A DNA stretch of 64,000 bases from Nocardioides palaemonis (lineage in GTDB: Bacteria; Actinomycetota; Actinomycetes; Propionibacteriales; Nocardioidaceae). Position numbers and translations under genes: made by a program. The DNA lies in NCBI RefSeq assembly GCF_018275325.1, contig NZ_JAGVQR010000001.1, positions 1,674,001-1,738,000 of the forward strand. Direction: 5' to 3'. Shown here one piece after another: positions 63,390 through 64,000 of this stretch. Numbering within the stretch: the first letter of the stretch is position 1; each line of letters starts with the position of its first letter. Below the pieces are notes generated by a model. It was not told the origin of the DNA and made no database searches. It worked only from the letters and a program-made list of their open reading frames with translations.

Positions 63390-64000
63390 GGTGCGAGCTC
63401 CCGTCCGGTCAGGTCGAGGAAGACGTCCTCCAGGGTGCGCTGGCCGAGGTGCAGCGACTCGGGCAGCACGTCGTGGTCCTCGCACCAGCGGGCGACGTGC
63501 CCAAGGGTGGTGGAGTCCGCCGGACCGTGGATGAGCATGCTCACCTCGTCGAGCTGGCGGACCTCGGTCCCCGGGCCGAGGTCGGCGCGCAGGGACTCCG
63601 GGGCCCCGTCGGGGAAGGGTCGGTTCACGACCAGGCGGATCGTCGCGGAGCGACCGCCCCGGGTGAGCTCGGCCGGCGTGCCGGTGGCGATCACCCGGCC
63701 GTGGTCGATGATGTGGATCCGGTCGGCGAGGCGCTCGGCCTCGTCCATGTGGTGCGTGGTCAGCACGACGGTCACGCCGTCGGCGCGGATCTCCTCCAGC
63801 AGCTCCCACGTGGTCCGCCGCGCCTGCGGGTCCATGCCCGCGGTGGGTTCGTCGACGAAGACCAGCTCGGGACGGCCGACGAGCGCGATCGCGAGGCCGA
63901 GGCGCTGCTGCTGGCCGCCGGAGAGCCTGCGGTAGGGCGTGCGCCCGCAGTCGGCCAGGCCCAGGCGGTCGCTGAGCAGCTGGGTGTCGAGCGGCCGGGC
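63386..64000 (-). CDS. ABC transporter ATP-binding protein (truncated by window edge)
   Basis: The C-terminal 204 residues are in the window and the N-terminal part with Walker A lies beyond it. Visible are the signature 'LSGGQQQRLGLA', Walker B 'VFVDEPTAGMD', the H-loop His in 'VVLTTHHMDEAERLADR' and a C-terminal extension of about 90 residues. It couples to the permease by a 4-bp overlap (GTGA). It belongs to the DrrA-like exporter ATPases by the 'THHMDEAE' signature. Confidence 0.93.
   Translation of the reverse strand, partial: ARPLDTQLLSDRLGLADCGRTPYRRLSGGQQQRLGLAIALVGRPELVFVDEPTAGMDPQARRTTWELLEEIRADGVTVVLTTHHMDEAERLADRIHIIDHGRVIATGTPAELTRGGRSATIRLVVNRPFPDGAPESLRADLGPGTEVRQLDEVSMLIHGPADSTTLGHVARWCEDHDVLPESLHLGQRTLEDVFLDLTGRELAP

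Overview
The window is from a very GC-rich actinobacterium, most likely Nocardioides or a close relative in the Nocardioidaceae. The evidence is coding bias (third positions almost always G or C, frequent GTG starts), actinobacteria-restricted genes (rbpA, opcA, whiA, rpf, a mycothiol-type maleylpyruvate isomerase-like protein) and gene order. uvrC-rapZ-yvcK-whiA, then gap-pgk-tpiA-secG-rbpA, then tkt-tal-pgi-zwf-opcA-pgl facing the other way, then ctaB and ctaA, is a conserved actinobacterial central-carbon and haem A neighbourhood. The genus is an inference; no rRNA gene is present.

Layout. 1-6010: small enzymes and stress-type proteins (NTF2-like, msrB, two SRPBCC proteins, a ferritin-like bundle, a DsbA-like oxidoreductase), a DivIVA-like coiled coil and a solitary SNF2-type helicase. 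6020-16061: a teichoic-acid type glycerophosphotransferase, a resuscitation-promoting factor, pepN, tryptophan 2,3-dioxygenase, an AlkA-type glycosylase and a cardiolipin-synthase-like PLD protein. 16066-25510: uvrB, a LysR regulator divergent from a DMT exporter, DUF1707, hemerythrin, a K+-channel-like protein, two Mce-associated-like proteins and a ferredoxin-NADP reductase. 25578-36680: a glycosyltransferase/methyltransferase/alpha-toroid operon of unknown product, an esterase divergent from an APH-type kinase, a dienelactone hydrolase, three sulfotransferases, a thioredoxin-rhodanese fusion, an MBL hydrolase and a DinB protein. 36821-45400: uvrA with an SOS box, a Rieske lipoprotein, and the uvrC-rapZ-yvcK-whiA operon ending in a strong hairpin. 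45558-49264: lower glycolysis, secG, rbpA. 49270-50705: a cassette in which one nuclease-fold/AbiEi-like gene lies between two oppositely oriented arrays of 32-bp repeats. 50706-58821: pentose-phosphate operon on the minus strand. 59037-64000: ctaB, two secreted proteins (one sortase-like), ctaA and an ABC exporter cut by the window edge.

How it works together. The glycolytic genes and the tkt-tal-pgi-zwf-opcA-pgl operon form one carbon-flux module, with RapZ, YvcK and WhiA linking cell-wall, carbon and division control. All three UvrABC subunits plus an alkylation glycosylase are here. ctaB and ctaA carry out consecutive steps of haem A synthesis.

Two sequence-level patterns stand out. First, the 32-bp inverted repeat arrays around the AbiEi/DUF559-like gene interrupt the usually compact rbpA-pgl region and look like a small, possibly mobile, accessory element. 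Second, at least 24 genes have a TAnnnT hexamer ending 6-8 nt before the start codon, the signature of leaderless transcription; I used it to choose several starts.
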